Assembly (NCBI GenBank): GCA_947254045.1
Contig: CAMYBO010000061.1
Coordinates: 1 to 7,358 of the forward strand
Direction of reading: 5' to 3'
Origin: an uncultured Granulicatella sp.
GTDB lineage: Bacteria; Bacillota; Bacilli; Lactobacillales; Aerococcaceae
DNA: 7,358 bases
A program made the position numbers and the translations under genes. Positions 4,866 through 7,358 of the stretch are shown here, in pieces. Under the pieces are notes generated by a model. The model had not been told where the DNA came from and did no database searches. It saw nothing but the letters and a program-made list of their open reading frames with translations. Position 1 is the stretch's first letter. Each line of letters starts with the position of its first letter.

Positions 4866-7010
4866 CTACCGGAATGTTCCAAAAACAGACATTGGTGCTT
4901 TAGAGTTTGCAATAAAACTTGTTACCTCAGGAATCGTTAAAATATTCAAGCGATGTTTAGCACGTGTACAAGTTGTATAAAACATAAATCGTTCTTTCAT
5001 CGTTGCATAGCGATCTTTCGTAGCTTGCCAAACAAATACTTGGTCAAACTCTAACCCTTTAGCAACTTCAATCGTCGTCACTACTAATCGACTACCTAAT
5101 GATTCACTTGTATCTTCTAATAATTCAGCATCATACTCGACTAACTCTTTTTGTAAAGCTTTTGCTTCATCCATTGTACGGCAGAAAATAGCATTTGTAT
5201 GATAACATTCAGGAGTTTCTTCGACTAATTTCTTCAATCGTTCAATGGAAGGTTCTTCATCGACAAATACTCCAACTTCTTCACCCGTACGTGGGAAGAC
5301 ATTTTTATCTAATTCCCAGCCTAAAATACCATTGGCAAAACGAGTAATTTGCGCGGTACAACGGTAACTAATTTCTAATGAACGATGCTCTAATACACGT
5401 TCTTTGAAAAAGGCTGCTACTAATTCTGGATGACGTTCTTCTAATGAGAAAATCGTTGTAGCTGTTGAGAATGATTGGAATGTATCTCCTACTACTGTAA
5501 ATTTCGCGCGGAAATAATAATTGGATAAAGCTGCCATAAATAATAATGATACATCTTGAACTTCATCGATGAACAAGTGAGTATATCCTTGATAATCACG
5601 GATTGGAGCAATCATTGTTGCTACGTAAAGTAACACTCTTACTCCTTCTGCTGTTACTTGAAGACGTCCTTCCCCTGTATCTTTTAAAGGTAATTGGGCA
5701 TTATCTACTTTTCCTAATTCTTCTCTGCACTGTTTAGCTAGTGGCATCCAGTCTTGTAAATGTTTTGCAAAATTCACAAAAGCAAACATTTCTACTTGTT
5801 GTTCTGCTTCGAATGCTTGTTTTTCAAACACTCGTTGTCCTAGCATTTGATAATATTCTGTTTCACTATTAAATTCTTCATTTTTCATCAACACTTCAAT
5901 TTGCATTGATGACATATCTTCGTAGACACGTTTAGCAACATCAGAAACATAGAAACGATTGAAACGGCGTTTTAAGTTCTTTTCTAACACTTCCTGAATT
6001 TGAACCAATTGTTGATATAATGTCAATTTAGGATTTACTTGTTCAATAATTTTTTGATAATCTTTTTCACCAAAAATTCTAAATCCTTTAATTGAAATCG
6101 GACGAAAATGTAAATTCGCTACTGATAAAGCAGGCAATTGTTCGGTAATAAGTGCTGCCCACTCGCTATCTGTTAAATACGCTCTTCTTGTTTTAGTCGG
6201 TACTAACATCGTTGTTTTATTTAAGAAAAATTTCTTAAATAATTCAACCGTATGTTGCGCTAATGTTTGTTGATATAATTCACTACCTGTTAAATTCGGA
6301 ATAACGTGAGAAATATATTTTGCAAACAATTGGTTACGTGATAATAACAACATATCATTATGATTTTGATCTTTTGATTGATACATCAAATATGCAATAC
6401 GTTGTAATAAAATCGTTGTTTTCCCACTACCTGCACAACCATTAACGATTAACCAGTCTTTTTGTTTATGACGAATAATTTCATTTTGTTCCTTTTGAAT
6501 CGTTGCGGTAATTCCTTCTAAATGTCCATCACGATTCGTAGGTGCACTTAATGTTTCCATTAATAATGATTCTTCATTTTCTACATCATAAACCGATTGA
6601 ATTTTCCCTTTTTTAATCACAATATCACGTTTTAAAAAGGCTTGACCATGTTGAATTCCTGAAGGAGTTTGGTATGTTAAATCTCCTAACGTTCCTTCAT
6701 AAAATAAACTCGCAATTGGCGCACGCCAATCATATACTTGCACTTGTTTCTCTTCATCAAAAAATGTTGATGAACCAATATACATTTTTTCAACTTCTGG
6801 TTCACCTTCAAATTGAACATCAATTCTTCCAAAATAAGGAGATTCTTTTTGATTTTCTAATTGATGAATTGAAAAATCAATAAAATCTTGACGTTGTTGA
6901 TCTAAATTTTCATCGTTTAGTCTTTGTTTTTCAGATTGTATTTTTGCATCAAATTTTGATTGAACTTCTACTAAGTGCTTTTCTTCTTCTTTGAACCCTT
7001 TATTTTTCAC
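4866..7010 (-). CDS. helD: HelD-family RNA polymerase-associated superfamily 1 helicase-like ATPase
   Basis: The 714-residue protein matches Firmicutes HelD, a UvrD/PcrA-like motor that binds RNA polymerase and uses ATP to release stalled or post-termination enzyme from DNA. Residues 1-57 are charged and helical, fitting the arm that enters the RNA polymerase secondary channel. A HelD-specific segment follows (PYFGRIDV 58-65, YIGSSTFFDE 77-86, YDWRAPIASLFYE 93-105). The motor motifs are the Q-like KEQNEIIR (173-180), Walker A GCAGSGKT (191-198), motif II FIDEVQD (480-486), motif III VGDTFQS (507-513), motif IV around SYR (Arg550), motif V TTIEVAKGLEFD (645-656) and motif VI TTCTRAKHRL (679-688, Arg683). 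Residues between Walker A and motif II should contain the insertion that holds the primary channel. It is somewhat shorter than the B. subtilis protein. The start is GTG, set by GGAGGAG at 7018-7024 with 7-nt spacing. It lies between the SRP RNA and dnaX, an unusual position. UvrD/PcrA itself is excluded by the N-terminal segment. Confidence 0.9.
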   Translation of the reverse strand: MKNKGFKEEEKHLVEVQSKFDAKIQSEKQRLNDENLDQQRQDFIDFSIHQLENQKESPYFGRIDVQFEGEPEVEKMYIGSSTFFDEEKQVQVYDWRAPIASLFYEGTLGDLTYQTPSGIQHGQAFLKRDIVIKKGKIQSVYDVENEESLLMETLSAPTNRDGHLEGITATIQKEQNEIIRHKQKDWLIVNGCAGSGKTTILLQRIAYLMYQSKDQNHNDMLLLSRNQLFAKYISHVIPNLTGSELYQQTLAQHTVELFKKFFLNKTTMLVPTKTRRAYLTDSEWAALITEQLPALSVANLHFRPISIKGFRIFGEKDYQKIIEQVNPKLTLYQQLVQIQEVLEKNLKRRFNRFYVSDVAKRVYEDMSSMQIEVLMKNEEFNSETEYYQMLGQRVFEKQAFEAEQQVEMFAFVNFAKHLQDWMPLAKQCREELGKVDNAQLPLKDTGEGRLQVTAEGVRVLLYVATMIAPIRDYQGYTHLFIDEVQDVSLLFMAALSNYYFRAKFTVVGDTFQSFSTATTIFSLEERHPELVAAFFKERVLEHRSLEISYRCTAQITRFANGILGWELDKNVFPRTGEEVGVFVDEEPSIERLKKLVEETPECYHTNAIFCRTMDEAKALQKELVEYDAELLEDTSESLGSRLVVTTIEVAKGLEFDQVFVWQATKDRYATMKERFMFYTTCTRAKHRLNILTIPEVTSFIANSKAPMSVFGTFR

Positions 7011-7048
7011 TAGAGAGCTCCTCCATCTATCCCAAAATACTTACTTAT

Positions 7049-7080
7049 AAAAACAGACTGGAACACTAGCCCCAGCCTGT
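7049..7080 (-). terminator. Rho-independent terminator of the SRP RNA gene
   Basis: On the - strand, ACAGGCTGG (7080-7072) pairs with CCAGTCTGT (7061-7053) over 9 bp, including one G-U pair, with a 10-base loop. TTTTTATAAG follows. It sits just beyond the SRP RNA and 38 bases before the helD start codon. I find no separate good promoter between it and helD, so helD may rely on readthrough here or on a promoter I cannot recognise. Confidence 0.85.
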
Positions 7081-7084
7081 AATT

Positions 7085-7187
7085 TCTTCTATGTACATAC
7101 AGCACATAACGAACGATACTTATAGCTGCTTCCTTCCGGACCTGACTCGATTCATATGTTCGCTATTGCCATATGGCCTAACGGCAG
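7085..7187 (-). ncRNA. ffs: Small bacterial SRP RNA (4.5S/scRNA type)
   Basis: This is the RNA of the signal recognition particle, which with Ffh targets nascent membrane and secreted proteins to the membrane. The diagnostic domain IV core GTCAGGTCCGGAAGGAAGC is present on the - strand at 7146-7128 and includes the GGAA tetraloop and Ffh-binding internal loops. Flanking arms pair into the expected long hairpin: GCGAAC with GTTCGT, ATA with TAT, GCA with TGC, then CATATG (7175-7170) with TGTATG (7101-7096). Only about 140 bases separate promoter and terminator, so there is no room for the Alu domain of the roughly 270-nt B. subtilis scRNA. Ends are approximate, since processing cannot be seen. 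Location near dnaX is usual in Firmicutes. Confidence 0.92.
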
Positions 7188-7192
7188 ATACT

Positions 7193-7221
7193 ATTATACT
7201 TTATTTTCCTGAAAATTGCAA
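7193..7221 (-). promoter_or_regulatory. Promoter of the SRP RNA gene
   Basis: On the - strand, a perfect TATAAT (7198-7193) is preceded by TTGCAA (7221-7216) at 17-base spacing. Transcription would start near 7186, matching the 5' end expected of the folded SRP RNA. A perfect -10 fits a highly expressed stable RNA. Confidence 0.75.
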
Positions 7222-7251
7222 CAGTGCAAAGAAAATAGTTTTTACGGTATT

Positions 7252-7358
7252 CTAAGAAACACAAACATTTGTGACACGAACCAATGTCAATACAACTTGT
7301 GGGACATATTTAATGTCGATTTGTACTTTTTCTCCTGGATAAGTAGTTGGTATTGGAG
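7252..7358 (-). pseudogene. Decayed fragment of a DDE transposase (IS481/rve-like)
   Basis: The - strand frame entering from the right edge reads 34 residues, then TAG at 7254-7252. It contains TYPGEKVQIDIKYVP, the segment around the first catalytic Asp of the integrase-type DDE core in IS481-like transposases, where PGxxVQxDxKxVP is typical. After KYVP the reading frame loses similarity. A neighbouring frame reads PTSCI from about 7302, which fits the usual continuation and implies a deletion of about one base near 7300. Similarity fades within a few residues after that, and neither the second Asp nor the Glu is present. The 5' part lies outside the window. It cannot be active. It separates the SRP RNA from whatever lies upstream, where tadA is often found in relatives. 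The call rests on motif recognition only. Confidence 0.6.

Noticed and set aside
6674..6883. A 69-codon + strand frame inside helD
   Set aside because: It is antisense to the conserved N-terminal part of HelD, with no ribosome binding site or family resemblance.
4866..7010. Identification as UvrD/PcrA or as an AddA/RexA-type nuclease-helicase
   Set aside because: The N-terminal arm plus the PYFGRID and YDWRAPI segments before the Walker A motif are typical of HelD. There is no nuclease domain, and the motor starts far into the protein, unlike PcrA.
1..7358. CRISPR arrays, tRNA or rRNA genes, phage or toxin-antitoxin modules
   Set aside because: No regularly spaced direct repeats, cloverleaf sequences, rRNA segments or small paired toxin-antitoxin genes were seen on either strand.

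Overview
The window is low-GC Firmicutes DNA, most likely from the order Lactobacillales. Three things point there: the AT-rich composition with strong Shine-Dalgarno sequences, the dnaX-ybaB-recR cluster next to an SRP RNA gene, and an SRP RNA of the short type that lacks an Alu domain. I cannot name the genus from sequence alone.

Layout. Bases 1-145 are the regulatory region of a rightward gene (146-1903, + strand). That gene encodes a lipid-anchored flavoprotein reductase with an FMN-binding domain and an FAD-binding reductase domain. Its active-site residues fit urocanate reductase (UrdA) better than fumarate reductase. It ends at a clear rho-independent terminator (1932-1970). Everything from 2100 to the right end is on the - strand. 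Read in its own direction, this block holds a decayed transposase fragment (7252-7358), the SRP RNA gene with promoter and terminator (about 7221-7049), a HelD-type RNA polymerase-associated helicase (7010-4866), an intergenic hairpin, dnaX (4765-3044), ybaB (3031-2714), recR (2696-2100) and an elaborate stem-loop with a U-tract (2080-1994).

Function. dnaX, ybaB and recR are tightly packed and probably cotranscribed, with gaps of 12 and 17 nt; they serve replication-clamp loading, nucleoid association and recombinational repair. The SRP RNA serves membrane-protein targeting. HelD, which lies between the SRP RNA and dnaX, should release or recycle stalled RNA polymerase. The flavoprotein is unrelated to this housekeeping block. 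It converges on it and has its own promoter, which is flanked by two near-palindromic operator-like sites, so it looks like a regulated accessory respiratory gene.

Most interesting points: the urocanate-reductase signature, which would make imidazole propionate; the paired TGTGA-N6-TCACA-like sites around its promoter; the unidentified structured element between the convergent units; the helD insertion between the SRP RNA and dnaX; and the frameshifted transposase relic upstream of the SRP RNA. I found no CRISPR array, tRNA, rRNA, phage gene or clearly new multi-gene system.
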